A program made the position numbers and the translations under genes. From NCBI RefSeq assembly GCF_001458595.1, contig NZ_LN890327.1, positions 202,178 through 266,177 on the forward strand: 64,000 nucleotides of DNA, written 5' to 3'. A model generated the notes under the pieces. The model did not search any database, had not been told where the DNA came from, and worked only from the letters and a program-made list of their open reading frames with translations. This document shows, one piece after another, positions 17,092-27,359 of the stretch. Source of the DNA: Clostridium neonatale. GTDB lineage: Bacteria; Bacillota; Clostridia; Clostridiales; Clostridiaceae. Position 1 is the first letter of the stretch, and every line of letters begins with the position of its first letter.

Positions 17092-18546
17092 ATGAAAACT
17101 TTAGAAAAACTTACAGAAGAAAATGTATTTAAATATTTTAGTGAAATAAGCAAAATTCCAAGAGGATCAGGAAATGAAAAAGCTATAAGTGATTATTTAT
17201 TAAATTTCGGTAAAAGTTTAGGCCTTGAATCAATTCAAGATGATGCAAATAATATAATTATAAAAAAGCCAGCAACTAAAGGATATGAAAATGCGCCGAC
17301 AGTTATAATTCAAGGACATATGGATATGGTATGTGAAAAAAATAAAGATAAAGTACATGATTTTACTAAAGATCCTATAGAGTTAGTGGTAAAAGATGAT
17401 TATATATATGCAAATGGAACGACTTTAGGAGCTGATGATGGAATTGCAGTTGCATATGCAATGGCAATATTAGATTCAAATAATATATCTCATCCAGCTC
17501 TTGAAGTGTTAATTACAACTGATGAAGAAGCAGGAATGAGTGGAGCTATGGCATTAAGTCCAGAGCATATAAGTGGAAAAATTATCTTGAATTTAGACAA
17601 TGAAGAAGAAGGAAAACTTTTAGTTAGCTGTGCTGGGGGAATTAGAACAAAATCTTCAATAAAAATTCAATTAGAAGATAAAAAGGAAGCTATTAAGGAA
17701 TTTTCTATTGAAGTAAAGGGACTAAAAGGCGGTCATTCAGGAATGGAGATTCACTTAGGAAAAGGAAATTCTAATAAAATAATAGGAAGAATTTTAAAGA
17801 ACATTTCTAATGAAATAAGCTTTAATTTAGCTTCAATAGAAGGTGGATCAAAGAATAATGCTATTCCAAGAGAAGCAAGTGCAGTAATATCAATAAATGA
17901 AACTGACAAAGATAAGTTATTTGAAATAGTATCAAATCTTACTAAAGATTTAAAAAATGAATTTGCAACTAAGGATCCAGGATTATTAATAAATATTTGT
18001 GAAACTACTTTATCAAATAATAAGGTAATTTCAAATGAAATAACACAAAAAGTAGTTGATTTATTGTATATGTATCCGAATGGTGTGAACACAGAAAGTG
18101 CTGATATAAAAGGACTTATTGAAAGTTCTACTAATTTAGGTGTAGTGCTTATGAATGACAATGAAGTTGAATTTGATAGTGCGGTAAGAAGCTCAGTATT
18201 TTCGTTAAGAGAAGATATCGTAGAAAAGATAAAATGTATAACAGAACTTTTGGGTGGAGAATTTTCTAGTAATGCTGGCTATCCAGAATGGCCATATAAA
18301 GCAGATTCGAAAATAAGAGAAATATGTAAAGAGGTATTTAAGAGAATGTATAATAAAGAACCAGAAATTGTAGCTATACATGCAGGTGTTGAATGTGGAT
18401 TGTTTAAGGAAAAATTAGGTGATCTTGATATGATTAGCTTTGGCCCAGATCTTTATGATGTTCACACACCAAATGAGCATATGAGTATTTCATCAGTTGA
18501 AAGATGTTATGAATATCTATTAGAAGTACTTAAAGAAATTAAATAA
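17092..18546 (+). CDS. pepD: aminoacyl-histidine dipeptidase (PepD, M20 family)
   Basis: A 484-residue M20/M25 metallopeptidase that hydrolyses dipeptides such as Xaa-His in the cytoplasm. Seen: IPRGSGNEKAISDYL near the N terminus, GHMDMVCEKN with the first zinc-ligand His-x-Asp, GADDGIAVAYAMA with the bridging Asp, TTDEEAGMSGA with the catalytic Glu pair, and near the C terminus AIHAGVECGLF and the final zinc-ligand region DVHTPNEHM. Length matches E. coli PepD (485). SD GAAAGGAAG precedes the ATG. Single gene with its own terminator. Confidence 0.95.
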   Translation: MKTLEKLTEENVFKYFSEISKIPRGSGNEKAISDYLLNFGKSLGLESIQDDANNIIIKKPATKGYENAPTVIIQGHMDMVCEKNKDKVHDFTKDPIELVVKDDYIYANGTTLGADDGIAVAYAMAILDSNNISHPALEVLITTDEEAGMSGAMALSPEHISGKIILNLDNEEEGKLLVSCAGGIRTKSSIKIQLEDKKEAIKEFSIEVKGLKGGHSGMEIHLGKGNSNKIIGRILKNISNEISFNLASIEGGSKNNAIPREASAVISINETDKDKLFEIVSNLTKDLKNEFATKDPGLLINICETTLSNNKVISNEITQKVVDLLYMYPNGVNTESADIKGLIESSTNLGVVLMNDNEVEFDSAVRSSVFSLREDIVEKIKCITELLGGEFSSNAGYPEWPYKADSKIREICKEVFKRMYNKEPEIVAIHAGVECGLFKEKLGDLDMISFGPDLYDVHTPNEHMSISSVERCYEYLLEVLKEIK

Positions 18547-18567
18547 TTAATTTAAATATCATTTTTC

Positions 18568-18608
18568 AAGAGATTAAAGTATATGAATATATTTTAATCT
18601 CTTTTTTA
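18568..18608 (+). terminator. pepD terminator
   Basis: AAGAGATTAAA (18568-18578) pairs with the complementary TTTAATCTCTT ending at 18603, followed by TTTTT. It begins 21 bases after the pepD stop. Confidence 0.85.
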
Positions 18609-18724
18609 TTTCATATTTTAAATAAGAAAAATTTTAAAATTACATTACATAACTCATAAATGGATTTCCAAAGGAATAATAATATATAAATGAGTTTTAG
18701 TATTAAAAATCTGGGGGTGGCATT

Positions 18725-19402
18725 ATGAGATACACAAGATATGAATATAAAAGATATAGCAAACTAAAATTTCTATGTAGTGTTATTATTATAGGTGGTA
18801 TTTCTATTGGTGGAGGCTTATATATAAGTAGTTTAATTTTTGATAGAAATCAAGAAAATTCAGTACAAACAACAGCATCTAAAAACAATGATAAAGATAA
18901 AGTTGTGGATACTAATATGAATATAATAGCATTACAATGTGGATATTATTCAAAGAAAGAAAATGCAGAGAAATCTGTAAATGAACTAGCTGCTTATTGT
19001 ACACCATTTATAATCGAAAGCGATGGAAAATTTAGAGTAATGGCAGGGATATATGAAGAAAATAATGCAAGTAAAAAGTTTGATGAATTAATATCCAAGG
19101 GGATAGAAGTGGCAAAAATTAAATTAACCATAAATGGAGAAAATAATGAAGATAAAAAATGTATTGAAGTGATGGATGGAGTTTTTACTATATTAAATAA
19201 ACTAGACGAAGATGGTGTTAAGAGTATAAAGACTGAAGACTTCAAAAAATGGACTCAAAATATAATAAATAAAGAGGACTTAAATAATTCTAAAAAACTT
19301 AATCTAATAAATGAGTGTATAAATAATTTCCCAGAAGAAATAAATAAGAATAATAAAGGAGAAATTAGTGCCAATGTATATAAAGCAATTAACGAGAATT
19401 AA
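18725..19402 (+). CDS. SPOR-domain membrane protein in the SpoIIB position
   Basis: 225 residues: a short basic N terminus, one membrane helix (about 16-36), then a SPOR domain (about 64-135, IIALQCGYYSKKENAEKSV onward with the final VAKIKLTI strand) and a helical tail. SPOR domains bind glycan strands stripped of stem peptides at septa. In B. subtilis the gene just upstream of maf is spoIIB, also a membrane SPOR protein acting at the engulfing septum; the same placement here makes this a likely functional equivalent (inference from order and domain). SD GGGGGTGG precedes the ATG. A hairpin separates it from maf. Confidence 0.85.
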   Translation: MRYTRYEYKRYSKLKFLCSVIIIGGISIGGGLYISSLIFDRNQENSVQTTASKNNDKDKVVDTNMNIIALQCGYYSKKENAEKSVNELAAYCTPFIIESDGKFRVMAGIYEENNASKKFDELISKGIEVAKIKLTINGENNEDKKCIEVMDGVFTILNKLDEDGVKSIKTEDFKKWTQNIINKEDLNNSKKLNLINECINNFPEEINKNNKGEISANVYKAINEN

Positions 19403-19505
19403 ATTAGTTGTTTAATGAAATTATTACAACAAAATTAATTTTATATAAAAAAAAACATAACTTAATAGAACACACTTGTTTAAGGTGTTGTTAAATGATA
19501 AACTA

Positions 19506-19544
19506 TAGGGTGTAGAATTGTTGCTGAGACAAATCTACACCCTA
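19506..19544 (+). terminator. hairpin between the SPOR gene and maf
   Basis: TAGGGTGTAGA (19506-19516) pairs perfectly with TCTACACCCTA (19534-19544), loop 17. It is GC-richer than its surroundings, but no T-run follows it, so it may be a factor-assisted terminator or a regulatory hairpin in the maf leader. Confidence 0.45.
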
Positions 19545-19610
19545 ATGTCTATTTAAAAGAGTATTTGTCAATAATAATAGATAGATTCTTTAAATTTAGG
19601 ATGTGAAAAT

Positions 19611-20177
19611 ATGAGAATAATATTAGCATCAGCGTCAGAGAGAAGGCAAGAACTTCTAAAAAGGTTAGTTTCTGATTTTGATATAATTATAAGCAATTTT
19701 GATGAAAACAAAGTTGATTTTAGGGGCTCTATAGATGAGTATGTTAAAGAAATAGCATTAGGAAAAGCGATGGATGTTAGAAATAGAGTATCTAAGGATT
19801 CAATAATAATATCAGCAGATACTATAGTTACATTAGACAACAAAATTCTTGGAAAGCCAAAGGATGAGAAAGAAGCTTTTAAAATGTTAAAGTCACTTCA
19901 AGGAAAAAATCATTTTGTTTATTCTGGAATTGTTGTAATAAATAATAAAGAGAATATTATAATACAAAAGAGTTTGGCTACAAAAGTCAAATTTTCCAAT
20001 ATGAGTGATGAGGAGATTTTTCAATATATAAATACAAAAGAACCAATGGATAAGGCTGGAGCTTATGGTATCCAGGGAATCGGAGGAGTTTTTGTTGAAA
20101 GCATAGAAGGATGCTACTATAATGTTGTAGGTCTTCCTTTAAATACATTGAGATCTGTTCTAAAAGAAATAGTATAG
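19611..20177 (+). CDS. maf: Maf-family nucleoside triphosphate pyrophosphatase
   Basis: 188 residues. Maf proteins hydrolyse dTTP/UTP and modified nucleotides to monophosphates and are linked to septum formation in Bacillus. Seen: MRIILASASERRQELLKR (substrate-binding SxxR), SADTIVTLDNKILGKPKDEK (catalytic Asp region) and DKAGAYGIQGIGG. The start follows GGATGTG. First of the maf-radC-mreB cluster; the gap to radC is 129 bases. Confidence 0.95.
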   Translation: MRIILASASERRQELLKRLVSDFDIIISNFDENKVDFRGSIDEYVKEIALGKAMDVRNRVSKDSIIISADTIVTLDNKILGKPKDEKEAFKMLKSLQGKNHFVYSGIVVINNKENIIIQKSLATKVKFSNMSDEEIFQYINTKEPMDKAGAYGIQGIGGVFVESIEGCYYNVVGLPLNTLRSVLKEIV

Positions 20178-20306
20178 AAAATATTTCAACATTAGATATG
20201 ATTTAAAAGAGCAATTTTTTCTTACAATGTAATAAATGATATCTATGAAGAATATAGCTTGTAGGTTAATCTGGGGTGGGGAGTTTTAATTATTTGGAGG
20301 TAAATA

Positions 20307-20996
20307 ATGAAAGCAATCCCAAGAAATAAATATGATGATAGCTATGAAACACCAAGAGAAAGATTAGTAAAATTTGGACCAGAGGTGTTAGCAAATCATG
20401 AGCTTTTAGCAATTATACTTGAAAAAAACTCCAATAAAGAGAGGATACTTCAATTAAGTAGTAAATTGTTAATGGAGTTTGATGGATTAGATGGAATACT
20501 AAGTGCAAGTTTTGAAGAAATTAAATCTATAGAAGGTGTAAGAGGTGCTAGAGCAGCTCAAATACTTGCTATATCTGAATTAGTAAGAAGACTTAGTACA
20601 TTAAGGGCATCAAAAAAAGAAGTTAAAATTAGTTGCCCGGAAGATTTAGCTAGTGTTGTAATGAATGAAATGAATAGCTTAAATCAAGAAGTGTTAAAAG
20701 TTGTATTTTTAAATACAAAGAATATAGTTATTGGAAGTAAGGATGTTTTTAAGGGCAGTTTGAATAATTCTATTGTTCATCCGAGAGAAATATTTAAACC
20801 TGCAATAAATAAAAGTAGTGCATCTATAATTGTATGTCATAACCATCCATCAGGGGATCCAACACCAAGCCGAGAAGATATTAATATTACTTTAAGAATA
20901 AAGGAATGTGGAAATATCTTGGGAATAAAATTGTTAGATCATATTATTATAGGTAACAATAAATTTGTTAGTTTAAAAGATAAAAAACTTATATAA
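20307..20996 (+). CDS. radC: RadC-family JAB/MPN domain protein
   Basis: 229 residues: N-terminal helix-hairpin-helix region (about 25-85, with [10 protein letters not shown] and [11 protein letters not shown]) and a C-terminal MPN/JAB metalloprotease-like domain (about 105-229) with the metal motif [14 protein letters not shown] and the upstream Glu. Despite the name, a DNA repair role was not upheld for E. coli RadC; the biochemical role is uncertain. SD GGAGG sits 6 bases before the ATG. Its stop lies 22 bases before mreB, so they are in one operon. Confidence 0.93.
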   Translation: MKAIPRNKYDDSYETPRERLVKFGPEVLANHELLAIILEKNSNKERILQLSSKLLMEFDGLDGILSASFEEIKSIEGVRGARAAQILAISELVRRLSTLRASKKEVKISCPEDLASVVMNEMNSLNQEVLKVVFLNTKNIVIGSKDVFKGSLNNSIVHPREIFKPAINKSSASIIVCHNHPSGDPTPSREDINITLRIKECGNILGIKLLDHIIIGNNKFVSLKDKKLI

Positions 20997-21018
20997 ATTG
21001 GAAGGAGCAAACGCAATA

Positions 21019-22038
21019 ATGGGATTTTTTGGTTCAGGAAAAGATATGGGAATAGATTTAGGTACAGCAAATACTTTAGTATTTGTTAAAGGAAAAGGTA
21101 TAGTTTTAAGAGAACCTTCAGTTGTTGCTATGAATAATGTAACAAAAAAAACATTAGCAGTAGGTTCAGAAGCTAAACTTATGATTGGTAGAACACCAGG
21201 AAATATTGTTGCTATTAGACCATTAAAGGATGGAGTAATTGCAGATTTTGATACAGCTCAAACTATGATGAAGAATCTAATAGAGAAAGTTACTACAAAA
21301 AATGCATTTAAGAGTCCAAGAATAATAGTATGTTATCCTTCAGGAGTTACAGAGGTAGAAAAGAGAGCTATTGAAGAAGCAACTAAACTTGCAGGAGCAA
21401 GAGATGTTGTATTAATGGAAGAGCCAATGGCAGCAGCTATTGGAGCAGGACTTCCAGTAAGTGAACCTACAGGAAGCATGATTGTTGATATCGGTGGAGG
21501 TACAACAGAAGTTGCAATAATTTCACTTGGAGGTATTGTAACTAGTAAATCATTAAGAGTTGCAGGAGATGAATTAGATCAATCAATCATTTCTTATATA
21601 AGAAAAGAATTTAGTTTAATGATAGGTGAAAGAACAGCAGAACAAGTAAAAATGGAAATAGGATCTGCTTATAAATTAGAAGGCGAAGAAGAAATGCTTA
21701 TGGAGATAAAAGGCAGGGATATGATAACAGGCCTTCCAAAGATAGTAGAAATTTCTGAATCACAAGTAAGAGAAGCTTTAAAAGAACCCGTTTATGCTAT
21801 TATAGAATCAATAAAAACTACATTAGAAAAAACACCACCTGAACTAGCTGCAGATATAATGGAAAAAGGTATTATGCTTGCTGGTGGAGGAGCTTATCTA
21901 AGAGGACTAGATGTATTAATAAATAAAGAAACAAATATGCCTGTACATATAGCTGAATCACCTCTTGATTGTGTAGTATTAGGAGCAGGAAAAGCATTAG
22001 AGGATTTTGACAAAATTAGCAGAGATCAAAGAGGTTAA
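21019..22038 (+). CDS. mreB: rod-shape actin homologue MreB
   Basis: 339 residues, ATP-binding actin-fold protein that forms membrane-bound filaments directing lateral wall synthesis. Seen: [17 protein letters not shown] (phosphate 1), [16 protein letters not shown] (phosphate 2), MAGG-like [12 protein letters not shown] (adenosine motif), and the short amphipathic N-terminal GFFGSGKD. Start chosen: ATG at 21019 after GGAAGGAG (spacing about 11); an upstream in-frame TTG at 20998 would include the ribosome site itself. First of mreB-mreC-mreD-PBP2. Confidence 0.97.
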   Translation: MGFFGSGKDMGIDLGTANTLVFVKGKGIVLREPSVVAMNNVTKKTLAVGSEAKLMIGRTPGNIVAIRPLKDGVIADFDTAQTMMKNLIEKVTTKNAFKSPRIIVCYPSGVTEVEKRAIEEATKLAGARDVVLMEEPMAAAIGAGLPVSEPTGSMIVDIGGGTTEVAIISLGGIVTSKSLRVAGDELDQSIISYIRKEFSLMIGERTAEQVKMEIGSAYKLEGEEEMLMEIKGRDMITGLPKIVEISESQVREALKEPVYAIIESIKTTLEKTPPELAADIMEKGIMLAGGGAYLRGLDVLINKETNMPVHIAESPLDCVVLGAGKALEDFDKISRDQRG

Positions 22039-22042
22039 TTAA

Positions 22043-22900
22043 ATGAAGCTTCTTAAAAATAAGCTGGCAGTAACTATTATAGTACTGTCAGTTACATTTT
22101 TAGTATTAATTATTGCTACTTTTAAAAGAGAAAACAAGAGTATGATTGAAAGTGGTGCAGGAGCGGCATTAAATCCAGTCCAAAGTATTGTCTATAAAGC
22201 AACAAATAGGGTGAAAGAAAGTGTAGATTTCTTTTTAAACTTCTCAGAAGTAAAAGAAGAAAATAAGAATTTAATTACTGAAAATGAAAAATTGAAAGAT
22301 AAATTATTAGAGTATTCTGATTTAGCAGATGAGAACGAAAGATTAAGACAAATATTGAATTTCACTGAAGAACATAATAATTATGATTATGTTGGATGTG
22401 ATATTATTGGATATCCTAACAATAATATTTCTGACGGATATTTTATTAATAAAGGTGAGAATGCAAATATACAAAAAGGGATGGTAGTTGTAGCGGCACA
22501 AGGACTTGTTGGCCAAGTAACTAGCGTTGGATCAAACTGGAGTATAGTTCAATCCCTTGCAAATGAAAATATAGTGGTTGCTGTTATGGCAGATAGTACA
22601 AGAGAAGCAACAGGATATATAAAAGGATATAAAGATAGACAAAATAGGAATTTGGCTAAGGTGTATGATCTTCCAATAGATTCAGAAATTAAAGAAGGCG
22701 ATGTAATAATGACTTCAGGCGTTGGAATGCTTTATCCAAAAGAAATTAGAATTGGTGAAGTAACTAAAGTTGAGGAAGATAAGGTAAAAGTAATGAAAAG
22801 TGCTATAGTTAAGCCTTATGTTGATTTTAATAAATTGGAAGAATTGTTTGTAATAGTTCCTAAAGATATAAGGGACACAAAAGAAGTTAAATATAATTAG
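22043..22900 (+). CDS. mreC: rod-shape determining protein MreC
   Basis: 285 residues. Membrane-anchored scaffold of the elongasome. Seen: N-terminal membrane helix (about 8-25), a coiled coil (about 70-105, with KEENKNLITENEKLKDKLLE-type heptads) and the paired beta-barrel extracellular domain (about 120-275) including GMVVVAAQGLVGQV and VIMTSGVGMLYPKEI. It starts 4 bases after the mreB stop and is followed directly by mreD. Confidence 0.95.
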   Translation: MKLLKNKLAVTIIVLSVTFLVLIIATFKRENKSMIESGAGAALNPVQSIVYKATNRVKESVDFFLNFSEVKEENKNLITENEKLKDKLLEYSDLADENERLRQILNFTEEHNNYDYVGCDIIGYPNNNISDGYFINKGENANIQKGMVVVAAQGLVGQVTSVGSNWSIVQSLANENIVVAVMADSTREATGYIKGYKDRQNRNLAKVYDLPIDSEIKEGDVIMTSGVGMLYPKEIRIGEVTKVEEDKVKVMKSAIVKPYVDFNKLEELFVIVPKDIRDTKEVKYN

Positions 22901-22909
22901 GTGATAAGT

Positions 22910-23407
22910 ATGGAAAAAATAATTTTAATATTAATTTCTATAGTACTACTTATCTTAGACAATTCATTTGCTCCATTTTTTGCTATACATGGAGCTTATC
23001 CGAGTTTACTGCTTACTTTTTCTATAGCGTATTCAATTTTAAAGAAAAAAGAAGATGCAGTATTTATAGGAGTTGTCAGTGGGCTATTACAAGATATATA
23101 TTTTTACAATGGTTTCGGTGTAAATTCATTGTTGAATTTATTTTTGTGTATTATGGCAAGTGTGATAGGTGAAAGTATTGTAAGAAATAAGAGATTAATT
23201 CCTACAGTAAGTATATTTGTAATTACGATTGTTAAGTTTTTTGGAATATTTATGATATTTTCCTTTATGGATATTATTGTTGAAGTGGATTTTATAAAAA
23301 TTATAATCATGGGATTGTATAACTCAATAATAATGTTCTTCATGTATAAGATAGTATCTAGACAATTGGATAAAAATAACAACAATCAACAGTGGAGGTT
23401 TAAATGA
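22910..23407 (+). CDS. mreD: rod-shape determining protein MreD
   Basis: 165 residues, a small polytopic membrane protein with about five or six hydrophobic segments, typical of MreD in length and placement. Seen: SFAPFFAIHGAYPSLLLTF, and GVVSGLLQDIYFYNGFGVNS, which matches the conserved G-ll-D region. Start chosen: ATG at 22910 after AGGTGAT; an in-frame GTG at 22901 lies within the ribosome site. Its end overlaps the start of PBP2 by four bases (ATGA), which indicates translational coupling. Confidence 0.93.
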   Translation: MEKIILILISIVLLILDNSFAPFFAIHGAYPSLLLTFSIAYSILKKKEDAVFIGVVSGLLQDIYFYNGFGVNSLLNLFLCIMASVIGESIVRNKRLIPTVSIFVITIVKFFGIFMIFSFMDIIVEVDFIKIIIMGLYNSIIMFFMYKIVSRQLDKNNNNQQWRFK

Positions 23408-26391
23408 TAGTAAATAAACCAGCCAAAAAGAAAAAGATATCAAGATATACTGTTTTAAGTATAATAATGTTAATAATATTTGGAACTATTACTTTTAAAC
23501 TTATATATCTTCAAATTTTAAATCATGAAGATTATAAAGAAAAAGCCAATGTTACATCAACAAGGTTTGAATCAGAAAAAGCACCAAGAGGAAGAATTTA
23601 TGATCAAGAAGGAAATATATTGGCTGATAATATAAATACTTATACTCTTTCATATACAACTACAGATGATGCAACAAATAACTTCTATAGTACAATGAGT
23701 GAAATATTTAAAATATTCAAAGAAAATAATGAATCTATTCAAGATAATATGGCATTAAAAATAGATTCTGATGGTAATATTTATTTTGAATATACAACTA
23801 GTGATAAAGAATCACAAAATTATCAAGAATTAAGATTCAAAAAAGATAGAGGATTTGATGATACACTAAAAAAGAAGATGTTTCCAGATGTTGAAGAGTT
23901 AAGTGATGAAGAAAGTGCAAAATTAGATTCAGAACTTCTTAAGATAACTCCAGAAGAAATGTTTTATGAATTAACCAAAAAGTATTCTTTAATTGAACTT
24001 ATTGATCCTAATTATAAGGACTCTAAAGAAAAAAAACAGATGTATGATAATATGTCTGGAAAGGAAATTGTAGATCTTATAAAGAAACAAGGATATTCTC
24101 TTGAAGAAATAAGAGAATTTATGGTTATTAAAGATGCAATAAAAATGCAAAGTTTTAAAGGATATAAAGCTGTTACTATAGCTGATAATATTCAAAAAAA
24201 TACTGCACTTATAATTCAACAAAAGCTAATTAATTTACCAGGAATATCTGTTAATTTATCGCCTATAAGATATTATCCGTATGGAACACTTGGATCATCA
24301 GTGCTTGGATATGTATCATCAATAAATAGCTCGGAAGAAGAAAAATATGAGCTAAGAGGATATGATGCTTCTACAGATTTAATTGGTAAAGCAGGTATTG
24401 AATCAGCTTTTGAAGAACAATTAAAAGGTGTTAAGGGTGGAGCAACTGTAAAGGTAAATTCTCAAGGTAGAAAAACTGAAGAATTGTTTAAATTAGAATC
24501 TTATCCAGGAAATGATGTTCATTTAACAATAGATAGAGATATTCAGTATGTAGCAGAACAGGCTCTTGCTGATGGAATTAAAAATATCCAAGAAAATGGA
24601 TCTGATAGGGGATATAGATTTGCAAATGCTACAAGAGGTGCTTTAGTTGCTGTAGAGGTTAAAACAGGTAGAATATTATCTTTAGTAAGCTATCCGGGAT
24701 TTGATCCAAATTTATTTACTACTTCCGGTAAGCTTACTTCTGAAGAAACTAGAAATTACTTTAATCCAGATTTAGATTCATTTGGGACAGAACTTATACA
24801 AAGAATGGGATTGACTAAGGACTTAGATTATATATTTCCAAAAGAAAATGGAGCAAGAGTAGATAAGTACGATTTATATCCAAGACCATTTTATAATTAT
24901 GCTACAATGGCATTGATTCCACCAGGATCAACATTCAAGCCACTTACAGCCATTGCAGGGTTAGAAACAGGAGTTATAGATCCGACTACTACGATTTATG
25001 ATAAAGGTAAATTTGATGAACATCCAGAAACTTTCGGAGTTGGATTTGCTCCTCAATGTCTAGTATATAGTAATTATGGATATGGACATGGTTCAATCGA
25101 TGTAAAAAAAGCTCTTGAAGTTTCTTGCAACTATTTTTTCTATGAAACAGCTTATAGATTGTATAAATATAATGGTGGAAATATTGATTCGCTAGATGCT
25201 ATAGCAAAGTATGCATATCAATTTGGACTTGGAATAGACCCGAATAGTAAAGCTAATCCATCGACAGGTATTGAAATTCAAGAAAACTTTGGCCAGACAT
25301 ATAACTTTACTTCTTTTAGAAGAAATTCAGTGTATTATGCTAAGTATGAATTAGTAGATTACTTAGAAAAAGGTGATTATAAGGGAATAATCACTAATTT
25401 CGTTCCTTTTGATATACAAGTTTCAGATGATGACATTGAAGAAGTTAAAAATGCAAAGCAATCAATAAAGGATAAAGTTGCAAATTACTTAGGTAATGTT
25501 GGTACTGATGATAATAAAAATCCATCAGAAGAAGAATTCACGAAAGATGTTAAAAAAGATGTAAAAACAATAATCGAGCATTCTGATATATATAAGAAAA
25601 GAGTGGCAGATTACGAAGCAAAGACAGGTAAAACTGTAAGTCTTGATAATCAAGCTAATATAGTGTCAAATATAATAGCGAGATTTACAGTAAATGATAA
25701 AGCTGCCGAAATTAAATCACCAGCTCAGCTCGTATTCGCATCTATAGGTCAAGGTATGCATACATTTACGCCACTTCAATTAGCAGGTTATGTTTCAACA
25801 ATAGCTAATGGAGGAACAAGATATAAGTTACATTTAGTCGATAAGATTACAGACAACGATGGTAATGTAGTGCAGCAATTTGAGCCAGAAGTATTAAATA
25901 AAGTAGAAATGAAACAAAGTACTATTGATGCTGTAAAAGAGGGAATGGCAAAGGTTAATGAAGATGATGGAGGTACAGCGAGTACTGCATTCATGGGATT
26001 TCCGATAAGTACAGCAGGTAAAACAGGTACAGCTGATTTCTCAGAGACTCAAAATGAAGTTGGAAGAGCACCATATGCTACCTATGTGAGTTTTGCGCCT
26101 AAAGAAGACCCAGAAATAGCAGTGGTTGCAGTAGTTTTTGATGGAGGTCATGGAGGTTCAATAGCACCAGCTGTTAGAGCTGTTTATGAAGCATATTTTA
26201 AAGATAGATTATTAGAGATGGATCCTAATTATGCATATAAATCTCAATCTTTCCAGAAGTATGTTTTGAATAATCCATATAGAACAAAAACTGATACAGA
26301 AGCAACAAGTAATGAAACTTCCGGAAGTGAAGTTACTTCTGAATCAGGTGATGGTCAAAATAATACAGAATCAAATAATGAACCAGAATAA
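23404..26391 (+). CDS. mrdA: penicillin-binding protein 2 (elongasome transpeptidase), extra-long
   Basis: Class B PBP that crosslinks peptidoglycan with RodA during elongation. 995 residues against 600-750 in most rods. Seen: membrane helix (about 15-35), dimerisation-domain motif RGRIYDQEGNILADN, transpeptidase motifs S509-x-x-K (PPGSTFKPLTA), S574-C-N, and K873-T-G-T. The extra length comes from an insertion in the N-terminal pedestal (about 80-260), a large acidic insertion between SCN and KTG (about 640-760), and a Ser/Thr/Glu-rich tail of about 35 residues. Last gene of the mre operon, followed by a strong terminator. Confidence 0.95.
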   Translation: MIVNKPAKKKKISRYTVLSIIMLIIFGTITFKLIYLQILNHEDYKEKANVTSTRFESEKAPRGRIYDQEGNILADNINTYTLSYTTTDDATNNFYSTMSEIFKIFKENNESIQDNMALKIDSDGNIYFEYTTSDKESQNYQELRFKKDRGFDDTLKKKMFPDVEELSDEESAKLDSELLKITPEEMFYELTKKYSLIELIDPNYKDSKEKKQMYDNMSGKEIVDLIKKQGYSLEEIREFMVIKDAIKMQSFKGYKAVTIADNIQKNTALIIQQKLINLPGISVNLSPIRYYPYGTLGSSVLGYVSSINSSEEEKYELRGYDASTDLIGKAGIESAFEEQLKGVKGGATVKVNSQGRKTEELFKLESYPGNDVHLTIDRDIQYVAEQALADGIKNIQENGSDRGYRFANATRGALVAVEVKTGRILSLVSYPGFDPNLFTTSGKLTSEETRNYFNPDLDSFGTELIQRMGLTKDLDYIFPKENGARVDKYDLYPRPFYNYATMALIPPGSTFKPLTAIAGLETGVIDPTTTIYDKGKFDEHPETFGVGFAPQCLVYSNYGYGHGSIDVKKALEVSCNYFFYETAYRLYKYNGGNIDSLDAIAKYAYQFGLGIDPNSKANPSTGIEIQENFGQTYNFTSFRRNSVYYAKYELVDYLEKGDYKGIITNFVPFDIQVSDDDIEEVKNAKQSIKDKVANYLGNVGTDDNKNPSEEEFTKDVKKDVKTIIEHSDIYKKRVADYEAKTGKTVSLDNQANIVSNIIARFTVNDKAAEIKSPAQLVFASIGQGMHTFTPLQLAGYVSTIANGGTRYKLHLVDKITDNDGNVVQQFEPEVLNKVEMKQSTIDAVKEGMAKVNEDDGGTASTAFMGFPISTAGKTGTADFSETQNEVGRAPYATYVSFAPKEDPEIAVVAVVFDGGHGGSIAPAVRAVYEAYFKDRLLEMDPNYAYKSQSFQKYVLNNPYRTKTDTEATSNETSGSEVTSESGDGQNNTESNNEPE

Positions 26392-26394
26392 AAT

Positions 26395-26436
26395 AAAAAA
26401 ATTATCCCAATAAAATGTATTGGGATAATTTTTTTA
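26395..26436 (+). terminator. mre operon terminator
   Basis: AAAAAATTATCCCAATA (26395-26411), loop AAATG, TATTGGGATAATTTTTTTA: a 17-bp stem followed by T-rich sequence. It separates the mre-PBP2 unit from sfsA and min. Confidence 0.9.
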
Positions 26437-26520
26437 TATAATATATAAACTATTTAAAAATACAGATAGTTATTATATTCTAAATAAGAATAACGTATTT
26501 TATGAGTTGGAGGTAAAGAT

Positions 26521-27204
26521 ATGAAATATGATAATATATTACAAGGGAGATTTATCTCTCGTCCTAATAGATTTATAGCTAATGTTGAGATAAATAATAA
26601 AATAGAAGTCTGCCATGTCAAAAATACAGGCAGATGCAAAGAGCTATTGATACCAGAGGAAACTACTGTGTTTGTACAAGAAAATGATAATCCTAATCGT
26701 AAAACAAAATATTCTCTAATTACAGTGAAAAAAGGTGATAGATTAATTAATATGGATTCACAAGTACCAAACAAAGTTGTATATGAATGGATTAAAAAAG
26801 GAAATCTATTCAATAGCCCATCATTAATAAAACCAGAAAAGAAATATGATAAGTCTAGATTTGATTTATATGTTGAAGAAGGAAGTAGAAAAGCATTTAT
26901 TGAAGTTAAAGGAGTTACTCTGGAAGAAGATGGCGTTGTAAGATTTCCAGATGCACCAACGGAAAGAGGAGTAAAACATTTAAAAGAACTTTGTAATTGC
27001 ATAGATGAAGGATATGAAGCATATATAATTTTTGTTATTCAAATGAAAGATGTTTTATATTTTGAACCTAATGTAAGGACACATAAGGAATTTGGAGAAG
27101 TATTAAGAGAAGCAAAAAAACATGGTGTTAATATATTAGCTGTAGACTGTGATGTTACTGAAAATTCCATCGATATAAGAGATTATGTGAAAGTTAAGAT
27201 ATAA
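26521..27204 (+). CDS. sfsA: SfsA-family DNA-binding/nuclease-like protein
   Basis: 227 residues, SfsA family (sugar fermentation stimulation protein in E. coli, later proposed to be an OB-fold/PD-(D/E)XK nucleic-acid-binding protein). Seen: N-terminal OB-like part with RFIANVEI and CHVKNTGRCKELLIPE, then a nuclease-like fold with RFDLYVEEGSRKAFIEVKGV (D...ExK) and RFPDAPTERGVKHL. Length matches the family. SD TTGGAGGTAAAG precedes the ATG. It sits between the mre and min units with its own likely promoter upstream. Confidence 0.92.
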   Translation: MKYDNILQGRFISRPNRFIANVEINNKIEVCHVKNTGRCKELLIPEETTVFVQENDNPNRKTKYSLITVKKGDRLINMDSQVPNKVVYEWIKKGNLFNSPSLIKPEKKYDKSRFDLYVEEGSRKAFIEVKGVTLEEDGVVRFPDAPTERGVKHLKELCNCIDEGYEAYIIFVIQMKDVLYFEPNVRTHKEFGEVLREAKKHGVNILAVDCDVTENSIDIRDYVKVKI

Positions 27205-27359
27205 AAGTCTAAAAGTATCTAAATATATATACAAAAATATTGAAATAATGATATAATTTTAAATGGATATATAAAAAATATTTAAAGGTACATATTGGAT
27301 ATTGAGTTAAAAATATGATTTGTGATTGGTTTAACCTGCAGAGTTATTGGAGGCAGTAA

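Noticed and set aside
26454..27002. 182-codon minus-strand frame over sfsA
   Set aside because: Antisense of a clear sfsA gene.
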